Positions 7,224 through 15,400 of a stretch of 34,225 nt of DNA are shown here, in pieces (within the stretch, counting starts at the first letter, position 1; every line of letters begins with the position of its first letter). The DNA is from Alphaproteobacteria bacterium. GTDB taxonomy: Bacteria > Pseudomonadota > Alphaproteobacteria > ATCC43930 > Allostellaceae. The DNA is taken from contig JADZBA010000199.1 in the NCBI GenBank assembly GCA_020852355.1, positions 1 through 34,225 of the forward strand, written 5' to 3'. Below the pieces are notes generated by a model that did not search any database, had not been told where the DNA came from, and saw nothing but the letters and a program-made list of their open reading frames with translations. Position numbers and translations under genes: made by a program.

Positions 7224-8017
7224 TCCGGCAGCTCGATCGTCCCGGCCAGGTACGGAGCCACCGCGGCGGACAGGCGCACGCGGTCGCCGCGGAGCTCGCA
7301 TCCGATCGTGGCGCCGCGGCGAGAGAGCTGGCGGGCGACCAGGGTCGTCCGACCCAGGCGTCCGGCCCAGAAGGGGACGACCTGGGCATGCAGCGATCCG
7401 GTCGCCGGGTCCTCGGGAATGCCCTTGGCCGGCGCGAAGTAGCGTGAGGCGATGTCGCAGCCGTGGCCGGCGCCCGGCGCGGTGACGATGACGCCCGGCA
7501 GGTCGAGGGCGGCGATCCGCGCGAGGTCGGGCGACAGGCGGGCGACCGTGCCGGCATCGGCGAGCACGGCGACGTAGGAGGCGCCACGCAGCACCTCCAG
7601 TGGCTCGACGCCGATCGCCGCGGCGAGGCCGGCGGGTGCGGCGCACGGCATGATGGCGCGGGCCGGCACGTCGAGGAGATAGCGGCCGCCCTCGCGCGCC
7701 ACCGTCAGCGGTCCGGCGCGGGTCGCGAAGGTGACGGCGTCGCGGCCGGGCTCCAGCCGCTCCAGCACCACCCAGGCGGCCGCCAGCGTGCCGTGGCCGC
7801 ACATCTCCTCCTCGACCCGCGGCGTGAACCAGCGGAGCGCGTAGCCCTCGCCCTCGCGCCGCAGGAAGGCGGTCGCCGGCATCGCGTTCTCCGCGGCGAT
7901 CGCCTGCATGGCCGCCGCGTCGGGCCAGTCGTCCAGCACGCACACCCCCGCCGGGTTGCCGGCGAACGGCCGCTCGGCGAAGGAGTCGACCTGGAAGTAG
8001 GGGATGCGCGCCGGCAC
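7136..8017 (-). CDS. PhzF family isomerase/epimerase-like protein lacking the usual catalytic Glu
   Basis: A protein of about 293 residues with the PhzF (diaminopimelate-epimerase-like) fold. Visible motifs are IPYFQVDSFAERPFAGNPAGVCVL at the N-terminus, LRWFTPRVEEEMCGHGTLAAAWVV, and later SRYFAPAKGIPEDPATGSLHAQVVPFW. In most members the segment after the first helix reads SETAF and its Glu is catalytic; here it reads MPATAFL, so that Glu is replaced by Ala. The GTG at 8017 is chosen because the protein starts there as in the family and GGAGTGA lies upstream; GTG at 8029 overlaps the preceding stop and is an alternative. The C-terminus extends about 28 residues past the family end and overlaps the convergent dehydrogenase gene. 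It is probably in an operon with the upstream TctC-like gene. Confidence 0.85.
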   Translation of the reverse strand: MPARIPYFQVDSFAERPFAGNPAGVCVLDDWPDAAAMQAIAAENAMPATAFLRREGEGYALRWFTPRVEEEMCGHGTLAAAWVVLERLEPGRDAVTFATRAGPLTVAREGGRYLLDVPARAIMPCAAPAGLAAAIGVEPLEVLRGASYVAVLADAGTVARLSPDLARIAALDLPGVIVTAPGAGHGCDIASRYFAPAKGIPEDPATGSLHAQVVPFWAGRLGRTTLVARQLSRRGATIGCELRGDRVRLSAAVAPYLAGTIELPDQPASSRCTVSQVSCGIVIPSASDLRRRA

Positions 8018-8025
8018 GCCCGGGT

Positions 8026-8979
8026 TCACTCCGGCTGCAGGCCGCTGTCCCGCACGTAGACCTCCCACTTCGCGATCTCGCGCGTCAGATGCTCGGAGAG
8101 GGCCTGCGGCGTGCCGGTGATGATCTCGATGCCGAGCTTGTCGACCTGCGGGCGCAGCGCCGGCGCGGCCATCGCGTCGACGATCCTGGCGTTGAGCAGG
8201 TCGATGATCGGCTTGGGCGTGCCGGCCGGCACGAAGGCGGCGAACCAGCCGACGAGGTCGAAGTCGGCGACGCCCGCCTCGTGCATCGAGGGCACCTCGG
8301 GATAGAGCGTCGAGCGCTGCTTGCCGCTGATGGCGAGCGGCCGCATGTCGCCGTTGGCGAAGTAGCCGGCCCCCGATGCGAAGTCCGACGCCATGGCGGC
8401 GAGGCGGCCGCCGATCAGGTCGGTGGTCGCCTGCGGCGAGCTGCGGTAGGGGACGGAGATCATGTCGATGCCGAAGGCCTTCAGCAGCATGTGGCTGGCG
8501 ATCAGCCCGCCGGCGCTGCCGTGGCCGATGCTGAGCTGGCCCGGCTGCGCCCGGGCGGCCTCGACGAGGCTCGCCAGCGTGCGGTGCGGCGAGCTCGAAT
8601 GCACGGCGATCACCCAGTTGATCGAGCCCAGCCGCGTCACCGGTTCGAAGTCCTTGGTGGGATCGACGCGCTGCTGGCGGAACAGCCAGACGTTGGACGC
8701 GGTCCCGGTGGTGCCCATCAGGATCGTGTAGCCGTCGGGCTTCGCCCGCTTCACCGATTCCGCGGCCACGCCGCCGTTGGCGCCGGGCCGGTTGTCGATG
8801 ACGATGGGCTGGCCCAGCGTGTCCTTCAGCTCCTTGGCGATCAGGCGCGCGAAGAGATCGCTCGCGGCACCGGCGCTGAACGGCACCACCAGGGTGACCG
8901 GCCGGCTGGGGAAGACGTCGGCGCGGGCCGGCGCGGCGACGGCGAGGCAACAGAGCAGCGCTGCGGCGAGACGGAACAT
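8026..8979 (-). CDS. Tripartite tricarboxylate transporter receptor (TctC/Bug family)
   Basis: A 317-residue periplasmic solute-binding protein. The ATG at 8979 follows an excellent AGGAGGGG site and opens a signal peptide (MFRLAAALLCCLAVAAPARA). The mature protein begins DVFPSRPVTLVVPFSAGAA and contains the family segments IVIDNRPGANGGVAAESVKRAKPDGYT, VPYRSSPQATTDLIGG, and the C-terminal LSEHLTREIAKWE. Bug proteins bind carboxylates, amino acids or aromatic acids. The membrane partners TctA and TctB are absent here, which is common for this expanded family. It is divergent from the hydantoinase genes, is followed by PhzF, and may bind the substrate or inducer of the pathway encoded across the divergent promoter. 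Confidence 0.9.
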   Translation of the reverse strand: MFRLAAALLCCLAVAAPARADVFPSRPVTLVVPFSAGAASDLFARLIAKELKDTLGQPIVIDNRPGANGGVAAESVKRAKPDGYTILMGTTGTASNVWLFRQQRVDPTKDFEPVTRLGSINWVIAVHSSSPHRTLASLVEAARAQPGQLSIGHGSAGGLIASHMLLKAFGIDMISVPYRSSPQATTDLIGGRLAAMASDFASGAGYFANGDMRPLAISGKQRSTLYPEVPSMHEAGVADFDLVGWFAAFVPAGTPKPIIDLLNARIVDAMAAPALRPQVDKLGIEIITGTPQALSEHLTREIAKWEVYVRDSGLQPE

Positions 8980-9069
8980 TCGGACCCCTCCTGTTTCGAT
9001 GGACGGCGAGCGGGCCCTTGGCGGGCGTCTTCTCGATCGCCGATCGTGGCGCGTTGAGCTACGCGGCAA

Positions 9070-9081
9070 ATAGTATACTAT
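9070..9081. promoter_or_regulatory. Perfect 12-bp palindrome in the divergent promoter region, candidate GntR/FCD operator
   Basis: ATAGTATACTAT is a perfect inverted repeat in a small AT-rich island within very GC-rich DNA. It lies between the divergent TctC-like gene (start 8979) and hyuB (start 9157). It contains GT-AT-AC, the type of core bound by FadR-type GntR regulators, and such a regulator is encoded at the end of the hyu operon (14576-15373). It overlaps promoter-like hexamers (TTGAGC at 9054 with TACTAT at 9076). Binding is inferred. Confidence 0.5.
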
Positions 9082-9156
9082 ATTCCCAACGTCGTCCGCG
9101 GGCGTCAATCGGCTTGCTCGCCGCCCGCGGGCCCTGCAGTCGCGGCCGGAGGTCCC

Positions 9157-10815
9157 ATGCCCGATACGTCCCGCACCGAGTTCGATCCGGTCTCGCTGGA
9201 GATCCTGTGGAGCCGGCTCATCTCGATCGCCGACGAATCGGCGGCGGCCCTGCTGCGCACCTCATTCTCGACGATCGTCCGTGAATCGAACGACTTCGCG
9301 ACCGCGCTGATGGACGCCAACGGCGATTCGCTGTCGGAGAACACCGCCGGCATCCCGTCCTTCGTCGGCATCCTGCCGCGCACGCTGAAGCACTTCCTCG
9401 CGCGCTTTCCCAAGGACCAGTGGCGGCCGGGCGATCTCGTCATCACCAACGACCCGTGGATGGCGACCGGCCATCTGCCGGACGTGACGATGGCCGCGCC
9501 GATCTTCCACCGCGGCCGGCTGGTCGGCTTCTCCGGCTCGATCGCCCATCTGCCCGACATCGGCGGCGCGCCCTGGGGCTGCGACGCGCGCGAACTCTAC
9601 GAGGAAGGGCTGCGCATCCCGCCGATGAAGTTCTACTCCGAGGGCCGGCAGAACGCCGACCTGACCGAGATGATCCTCGGCAACGTCCGCGTCCCCGACC
9701 AGGTGATGGGCGACCTCCAGGCGCAGGTGACGGCCAACCGGGTGTGCGCCCGCCGCCTCGGCGAGTTCCTCGACGACGCCGGCATGGTCGACCTGACGGC
9801 GCTGTCGCGCGCCCTGCAGGACCGCGCGGAGATGGCGATGCGCCGCGCGATCACAGCGGTGCCCGACGGCGTCTACCGCTCCAGCGTCGATGCCGACGGC
9901 TTCGACGACGACGAGACGCACATCGAATGCACGGTCACCGTGCGGGGCTCGGATCTGCACATCGACTATGCCGGCACGTCGAAGCAGATCGGCCGCGGCC
10001 TCAATTCGGTGATGAACTACACCTACGCCTACTCGGTCTATCCCATAAAATGCGCACTCGACCCGATGACGCCGCGCAACGAGGGGTCGTACCGCTCGGT
10101 CACCGTCGACGCGCCGCTCGGCTCGATCCTCAACCCGCGCTATCCGGCGCCCTGCAACGCCCGCCAGCTCACCGGGCACCTGCTCGCCGGCGCGATCTAC
10201 GGCGCGCTCGCCCAGGCGGTGCCGGGGAGGGTGACGGCGGAATCCGGCAGCGCGCCGACGCTGCGGTCGGTCTATGGCGGCGTCGACCGCCAGGGCAACC
10301 GCTTCTCGCAGATCCTCTTCGCCAGCGGCGGCATGGGCGCCTCGGCGGTGAAGGACGGTCTGGCGACGACCGCCTTCCCGACCAATGCCGGCGCCGGCAG
10401 CATCGAGGCGTTCGAGAGCATCTCGCCGCTGATCGTCTGGAAGAAGGAGCTGCGCACCGATTCGGGCGGCCCCGGCACCTTCCGCGGCGGTCTCGGCCAG
10501 GACGTCGAGGTCGAGGTGGTGTCGCCCGAGGCGGTGCGCCTGTCGCTGCTCTCCGACCGCCAGAAGTACCCGCCGCGCGGGCTGCTCGGCGGCAAGGAAG
10601 GCGCGCTGGTCGCCATCACGCTGGCCGACGGCACGCGGCCGCACCCCAAATCGCGCACCCAGCTCCAGCCGGGTGACCGGCTCGCCATGCGGTTCAGCGG
10701 CGGCGGCGGCTACGGCGATCCCGCGGCGCGCGATCCGGCCGCCGTGCGCGCCGACGTGCGCAACGGCTACGTGTCCGCGGATGCGGCGCGGCGCGACTAT
10801 GGGGTCGAGCCGTGA
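9157..10815 (+). CDS. hyuB: Hydantoinase B / oxoprolinase family protein (HyuB)
   Basis: A 552-residue protein of the HyuB family, the beta-type subunit of ATP-dependent hydantoinases, 5-oxoprolinases and acetophenone-carboxylase-like enzymes. Recognisable parts are the N-terminal FDPVSLEILWSRLISIADESAAALLRTSFSTIVRESNDFATAL, then GDLVITNDPWMATGHLPDVT, GFSGSIAHLPDIGG, LNSVMNYTYAYSVYPIKCALDP, and the glycine-rich C-terminal GPGTFRGGLGQ and FSGGGGYGDP. The ATG at 9157 follows CGGAGGTCCC. It overlaps hyuA by GTGA and so forms a coupled pair. The likely reaction is ATP-driven opening or activation of a cyclic amide, but the substrate cannot be read from the sequence. Confidence 0.92.
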   Translation: MPDTSRTEFDPVSLEILWSRLISIADESAAALLRTSFSTIVRESNDFATALMDANGDSLSENTAGIPSFVGILPRTLKHFLARFPKDQWRPGDLVITNDPWMATGHLPDVTMAAPIFHRGRLVGFSGSIAHLPDIGGAPWGCDARELYEEGLRIPPMKFYSEGRQNADLTEMILGNVRVPDQVMGDLQAQVTANRVCARRLGEFLDDAGMVDLTALSRALQDRAEMAMRRAITAVPDGVYRSSVDADGFDDDETHIECTVTVRGSDLHIDYAGTSKQIGRGLNSVMNYTYAYSVYPIKCALDPMTPRNEGSYRSVTVDAPLGSILNPRYPAPCNARQLTGHLLAGAIYGALAQAVPGRVTAESGSAPTLRSVYGGVDRQGNRFSQILFASGGMGASAVKDGLATTAFPTNAGAGSIEAFESISPLIVWKKELRTDSGGPGTFRGGLGQDVEVEVVSPEAVRLSLLSDRQKYPPRGLLGGKEGALVAITLADGTRPHPKSRTQLQPGDRLAMRFSGGGGYGDPAARDPAAVRADVRNGYVSADAARRDYGVEP

Positions 10816-12959
10816 GGAAGGGAGAGACCGGATTGGACCAGAGCGTGCGCATCGGCATCGACGTCGGCGGCACCTTCACCGACTTCGTCATGGTCGACGA
10901 GGCGCGCGGCCTGATCTTCACGGGCAAGCGCCTGACGACGCCGGGCGATCCCAGCGTCGCCATCATCGAGGGCACCGAGCGGCTGTTGCGCGAGGCGGGG
11001 ACGGCGATCGGCGACGTCGACAGCATCGTCCACGGGACGACCCTGGTGACCAACACGGTGATCGAGCGCAAGGGCGCCCGCGTCGGCCTGATCACCACCC
11101 GCGGCTTCCGCGATTCGCTCGAGATGGGCAGCGAGATCCGCTACGACCTCTACGACCTGTTCCTCGAGCGGCCGGAGCCGCTGGCGCCGCGCTACCTGCG
11201 TCTCGAGGTGGACGAGCGCATCGACGCCGGGGGCGCGGTGCTGCGCCCGCTCGACCCGGCCGCGGTGCGCGCGGCCGGCGAGGCGCTGCTGCGCGAGGGC
11301 GTCGAGGCGATCGCCGTGTGCTTCCTCCACAGCTACCGCAACGACGCCCACGAGCGCCTCGCCAGGGAGGTGCTGGCGGAGCTGGCGCCGGGCCTTCCGG
11401 TGTGCATCTCCTCCGAGGTCGCACCGGAGATCCGCGAGTTCGAGCGCGGCAGCACCACCGTCGCCAACGCCTACGTCCTGCCGCTGATGCGCGACTATCT
11501 CGCGCGCCTGGAGACGCGGCTGCGCGCGATGGGCCTCGACGGCACCCTCTACGTCATGCTGTCGGGCGGCGGCATCACCACTATCCGCGCGGCGCAGCAG
11601 TTCCCGATCCGAATCATCGAATCCGGTCCGGCGGCGGGCGCCATGGGCGCCTCCTTCTACAGCCGGCTGATCGGCGCCGACCACCTGATCTCGTTCGACA
11701 TGGGCGGCACCACCGCGAAGATGTGCCTGATCGACGAGGGACGGCCCGAGCACGCCCATGAGTTCGAGGCGGCCCGCGTCCGCCGCTTCCGCAAGGGCTC
11801 CGGCCTGCCGCTCAAGGTGCCGGTCATCGACCTGATCGAGATCGGTGCCGGCGGCGGCTCGCTCGCCCGGGTCGATCCGATGGGCCTGCTGAAGGTCGGG
11901 CCGGAGAGTGCCGGCTCGCAGCCGGGTCCCGTGTGCTACGCCCGCGGCGGCACCGAGCCCGCGGTGACCGACGCCGACCTGCTGCTCGGCTACCTCTCGC
12001 CCGAATATTTCCTGGGCGGCGAGATGAAGCTCGACCTCGACGCGGTGCGCGCGGCGATGGAGACGCGCGTCGCCCGGCCGCTCGGCCTCGACGTCACCGC
12101 GGCGGCGGCGGGCATCCACAGCATCGTCAACGAGAACATGGCGGCGGCCACCCGCATGTACATCGCGGAGAAGGGGCGCGACCCGCGGCGCTACACCATG
12201 ATCGCCTTCGGCGGGGCCGGGCCGGTCCACGCCTACGGCCTGGCCAAGCTGCTGAAGCTGCGCCGCATCGTCTGCCCCCTCGGCGCCGGCGTGATGTCGG
12301 CGCTGGGCTTCCTGGTGGCGCCCTCCGCCATCGACTTCGTGCGCAGCTACGTCGCGCGCCTGGAGGGGATCGACTGGGACCATCTCAACCGCCTCTTCGA
12401 CGAGATGGAAGCGGAGGGCAGGCGCCTGCTCGCCGACGCCGGAGTGACCGACGTCGCGATCCGCCGCCATGCCGACATGCGCTATGTCGGCCAGGGCTTC
12501 GAGATCGGCGTGGCGCTGCCGGCGGGCCGCCTCGGGCCGGAATCCGTCGCCGCCGTCAGGGACGAGTTCCTCGCGACCTACGAGCGCCTCTTCGACCGCC
12601 GCATCGCCGAGGTGCCGATCGAGGCGCTGACCTGGCGCCTGGGCGCCGCGGGGCCGACCCCGGACATCCGCCTGCACTTCGCCGGCGCGCAGACCGGGGA
12701 GGGCACGGCGCGCAAGGGCACGCGCGAGGTCTACTTCCCCGAGACGGGCTACGTGGCGTGCCCGGTCTACAGCCGCTACGCGCTGGCCGAGGGAGCGGAG
12801 CTGCGCGGGCCGGCGGTGATCGAGGAGCGGGAATCGACGGTGGTGGTCGGCGCCGACGCGCGCGTCACCGTCGACCGCTACCTCAACCTCGTCATCGACA
12901 TTGATGCGCCCGGCGACATGGTGGACGCGCGGGAGGAAGCCTATGCCGACCACCGTTGA
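10812..12959 (+). CDS. hyuA: Hydantoinase A / oxoprolinase family protein (HyuA)
   Basis: A 715-residue ATPase subunit with an actin-like fold. The phosphate-binding motif is at the N-terminus (RIGIDVGGTFTDFVMVDE), followed by HGTTLVTNTVIERKGARVGLITTRGFRD, then SSEVAPEIREFERGSTTVANAYVLP. The second phosphate region is ISFDMGGTTAKMCLI, and the C-terminal half has FGGAGPVHAYGLAKLL. The length is normal for HyuA. The GTG at 10812 overlaps the hyuB stop; an in-frame TTG at 10833 preceded by GGGAG is an alternative start, which would remove seven residues. It should form the ATP-dependent complex with HyuB. The downstream TPP enzyme begins 17 bases before this stop, so all three are likely co-translated. 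Confidence 0.92.
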   Translation: MRKGETGLDQSVRIGIDVGGTFTDFVMVDEARGLIFTGKRLTTPGDPSVAIIEGTERLLREAGTAIGDVDSIVHGTTLVTNTVIERKGARVGLITTRGFRDSLEMGSEIRYDLYDLFLERPEPLAPRYLRLEVDERIDAGGAVLRPLDPAAVRAAGEALLREGVEAIAVCFLHSYRNDAHERLAREVLAELAPGLPVCISSEVAPEIREFERGSTTVANAYVLPLMRDYLARLETRLRAMGLDGTLYVMLSGGGITTIRAAQQFPIRIIESGPAAGAMGASFYSRLIGADHLISFDMGGTTAKMCLIDEGRPEHAHEFEAARVRRFRKGSGLPLKVPVIDLIEIGAGGGSLARVDPMGLLKVGPESAGSQPGPVCYARGGTEPAVTDADLLLGYLSPEYFLGGEMKLDLDAVRAAMETRVARPLGLDVTAAAAGIHSIVNENMAAATRMYIAEKGRDPRRYTMIAFGGAGPVHAYGLAKLLKLRRIVCPLGAGVMSALGFLVAPSAIDFVRSYVARLEGIDWDHLNRLFDEMEAEGRRLLADAGVTDVAIRRHADMRYVGQGFEIGVALPAGRLGPESVAAVRDEFLATYERLFDRRIAEVPIEALTWRLGAAGPTPDIRLHFAGAQTGEGTARKGTREVYFPETGYVACPVYSRYALAEGAELRGPAVIEERESTVVVGADARVTVDRYLNLVIDIDAPGDMVDAREEAYADHR

Positions 12960-14553
12960 GGTCCTCGCCCAGGCGTTCGAGGAGATGGGCACGCCGTTCA
13001 TCGTGGGACACCCGGGCGGCGAGTCGGTGGAGCTGATGCAGGCGGCGCAGCAGCGCGGCATGCGCTTCATCCTGATGAAGCAGGAGACCGCGGGCGCGAT
13101 GCTGGCGGCGACCTGGGGCGAGATCACCGGCGCGCCCGGCGTCTGCCTGTCGACGCGTGGTCCGGGTGCGGCCAACATGGTGAACGGCGTGGCGCACGCG
13201 TTCATGGATCGCTGCCCGCTGATCGCGATCACCGACCAGTATTCGGCACCGACCTACGAGACCGGCCTGCGGCAGCGGCTCGACCAGCGCGCGCTCTATG
13301 CGCCGGTCACGAAATGGTCGACCGCGATCAACGCCAGGACCGTGCGCCAGCAGGTCCGCCGCGCGGTGCGCACCGCCTGCGCGCTGCCGCCGGGCCCGGT
13401 GCAGTTCGACATGCCGCAGAGCGAGACGACCCGTGAAGCCGGCGAAGGCGTGGCCGACGGGCCGCTGCTGCCGCAGATCGTCGCGATGGTGCCCGACCGG
13501 GACGCGCTGAAGGAGCCGCTGCGCGTGCTGGCGGGCGCCAGGCGGCCGATCCTGCTGGTCGGGCTCGGCGTCTACTGGAGCCGCGCCTCGGCCGAGCTGG
13601 TGGCGCTGGCCGAGCGCCTGGGCGCGCCGGTGCTGACGACGTCGAAGTGCAAGGGTGCCATCCCCGAGGATCATCGGCTGCGGGCGGGCTGCATCATCGG
13701 CGGGCTGATCGAGCGCAAGCTGATCCTGCAGTCCGACCTCATCGTCACCGTCGGACTGGATGCGATCGAGCTGCAGCCGAAGCCCTGGCCCTACACGCTG
13801 CCGGTCATGTCGCTGGCCGGCACGCCCAGCCTCGACGCGCTGGTGCCGGCGGTGCCGGAGGTGGTCGGCGACCTCAAGGCGATCCTCGCCGGCCTCGCCG
13901 CCTGGGCGCCCGAGGGCAGCGGCTGGGGCGACAAGGCGGCGCGCACCTTCCGCGAGGAAGTGACGGCGGCGCTCGACACCCCGGCGACCGGCCTCTCGCC
14001 GCAGCGCGCCATGGAGGTCGCCCGCGCCGTGCTGCCGCGCGACACCATCGCGACCTGCGATGCCGGCGCCAGCCGCCTGCTGGTCGTGCAGAAATGGCAG
14101 TCCTACGGCCCCCGCGAGTTCCTGACGTCCAACGGCCTGGGCTCGATGGGCTACGCCGTTCCGGGCGCGCTCGCCGCCCGTCTCGCCCATCCCGGCCGCC
14201 CCGTGGTCGCCTTCACCGGCGACGGCGGCTTCATGATGGCCGTGGCCGAGCTGCAGACCTCGGTGCGCGAAGGGTTGCCGATCATCGTCGTCGTGCTCGA
14301 CGACGAGGAGATCGGCCTGATCCGGGTCAAGCAGGAGATCAAGGGCATCCCGACCTACGGCGTCAAGATCGGCGGCATGAACTGGGAGAAGCTGGCCCAG
14401 GGCTTCGGTGCCGACGGCATCACCGTCGACAGCGAGCATGCCCTCGGCGACGCCCTGCAGGCCGCGCTGAAGACCGGCCGCACGACCGTGATCGGCGTGC
14501 GCATCGACGCCTCGGGCTACGTCGCGCAGTTCAACGCGCTGCGCGAGCTGTAG
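12943..14553 (+). CDS. TPP-dependent enzyme, acetolactate synthase/2-oxoacid decarboxylase superfamily
   Basis: A 536-residue thiamine-diphosphate enzyme with the usual three domains. The N-terminal Pyr domain has the activating Glu in LMKQETAGAM (E48), followed by GVCLSTRGPGAANMVNGVAHA. The central domain is the Rossmann-like LRVLAGARRPILLVGLGVYWSRASAELVALAERLGAPV. The C-terminal PP domain has FTGDGGFMMAVAELQTSVREGLPIIVVVLDDEEIGLI. The usual NN (Mg2+) pair after GDG is DD here. The start at 12943 is chosen for its GGGAGG site; it overlaps hyuA by 17 bases. It is not a housekeeping acetolactate synthase by context: no small subunit is nearby and it belongs to the hyu operon, so a 2-oxoacid-type intermediate of that pathway is the likelier substrate. 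Confidence 0.85.
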   Translation: MPTTVEVLAQAFEEMGTPFIVGHPGGESVELMQAAQQRGMRFILMKQETAGAMLAATWGEITGAPGVCLSTRGPGAANMVNGVAHAFMDRCPLIAITDQYSAPTYETGLRQRLDQRALYAPVTKWSTAINARTVRQQVRRAVRTACALPPGPVQFDMPQSETTREAGEGVADGPLLPQIVAMVPDRDALKEPLRVLAGARRPILLVGLGVYWSRASAELVALAERLGAPVLTTSKCKGAIPEDHRLRAGCIIGGLIERKLILQSDLIVTVGLDAIELQPKPWPYTLPVMSLAGTPSLDALVPAVPEVVGDLKAILAGLAAWAPEGSGWGDKAARTFREEVTAALDTPATGLSPQRAMEVARAVLPRDTIATCDAGASRLLVVQKWQSYGPREFLTSNGLGSMGYAVPGALAARLAHPGRPVVAFTGDGGFMMAVAELQTSVREGLPIIVVVLDDEEIGLIRVKQEIKGIPTYGVKIGGMNWEKLAQGFGADGITVDSEHALGDALQAALKTGRTTVIGVRIDASGYVAQFNALREL

Positions 14554-14556
14554 GAA

Positions 14557-14574
14557 CGCCGCGCCGGCGCGGCG
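14557..14574. terminator. Perfect 18-bp GC palindrome between convergent genes
   Basis: CGCCGCGCCGGCGCGGCG fills nearly all of the 22-base gap between the stop of the TPP enzyme and the stop of the convergent GntR gene. It can form a strong stem on either strand but is not followed by a T-run. It may serve as a bidirectional termination or mRNA 3'-end element; a chance GC-rich palindrome cannot be excluded. Confidence 0.35.
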
Positions 14575-14575
14575 G

Positions 14576-15373
14576 TCAGTGCTGCGGCGTCCGGCCCGGC
14601 GTCCGGGCGGGACCGCGCTTCTCCAGCGCCACGACGTTGCCGGGCTCGGCGGCGGCACGCGGCGCCTGGGGCCGGGTGCTCATGACGCACTCGGTCGCCT
14701 CGAGGTGCCGCAGCGCCCGGCGGGTGGCGGCCTTGACGTCGCGCGCCTCGATCGCCTCCAGGATGCGGCGATGGATGCGGGCGATGATCAGTGCCTCGGC
14801 GGCGTCGCCGCTGTAGCGCATCTCGATCATCACCTCGCGCATCAGCGTGGTGATGATGGCCATGACGTTGTTGTGCGCGGCCTCGCCGAGCAGCGTGTGG
14901 AAGCGGTTGCTCTGCTCCAGCACGATGTCCTTGTCGCCGGGATTCTCCTCGATCAGCTCGATCGTCCGCCGGATCGCCGCGAGATCGCCGGGCGTCGCCC
15001 GGTCGATGGCGAGCTGGATCACCAGCGGCTCGATCAGCCGCTGCGCCTCGAGCAGCTCGGCGGCCGTCGTGCTCTGCAGGCGCAGAATCGTGTCGAGGCC
15101 GTAGACCAGCCGTTCGGTGTTCGGGCTGCTGATCACGGCGCCGCCGTTGCGGCCGGCCTGGAGCTGGATGAGCCCGTCCGATTCCAACAGGCGCAGGCCC
15201 TCGCGCACGACCGAGCGGCTGTAGCCGAACTGCTTGATCAGCTCCTTCTCGGTCGGCAGGCGGTCGCCGACCGCGAGCTCGCCCGAGAGCACCGCGTCGC
15301 GCACGCGCTGGGCGATGAGCTGCGCCGCCTTCACCGGCTTCAGCGTCTCGAACTTGACCGCTCCGGCCGACAC
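14576..15373 (-). CDS. FadR-type GntR transcriptional regulator (FCD domain)
   Basis: A 265-residue regulator. Residues about 14-75 form the winged helix-turn-helix (VRDAVLSGELAVGDRLPTEKELIKQFGYSRSVVREGLRLLESDGLIQL). The rest is an all-helical FCD ligand domain with the expected His/Asn positions, including NRFHTLLGEAAHNNVM, ARIHRRILEAIEARD and RRALRHLEA, which bind a metal and an organic acid in the family. The GTG at 15373 follows GGAGGA. A Pro/Ala/Arg-rich tail of about 30 residues follows the FCD domain. It is convergent with the hyu operon and is the obvious candidate regulator of it and of the divergent TctC/PhzF genes. AT-rich AGTATA sequence in its own promoter recalls the 9070 palindrome and suggests autoregulation. 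Confidence 0.9.
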   Translation of the reverse strand: MSAGAVKFETLKPVKAAQLIAQRVRDAVLSGELAVGDRLPTEKELIKQFGYSRSVVREGLRLLESDGLIQLQAGRNGGAVISSPNTERLVYGLDTILRLQSTTAAELLEAQRLIEPLVIQLAIDRATPGDLAAIRRTIELIEENPGDKDIVLEQSNRFHTLLGEAAHNNVMAIITTLMREVMIEMRYSGDAAEALIIARIHRRILEAIEARDVKAATRRALRHLEATECVMSTRPQAPRAAAEPGNVVALEKRGPARTPGRTPQH

Positions 15374-15400
15374 GATGACCCGAGTCCTCCTGTAGCGGCC

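Noticed and set aside
10797-13232. An 811-codon open frame on the minus strand
   Set aside because: Antisense to hyuA and the TPP gene; composition is typical of GC-rich shadow frames and no motif is seen.
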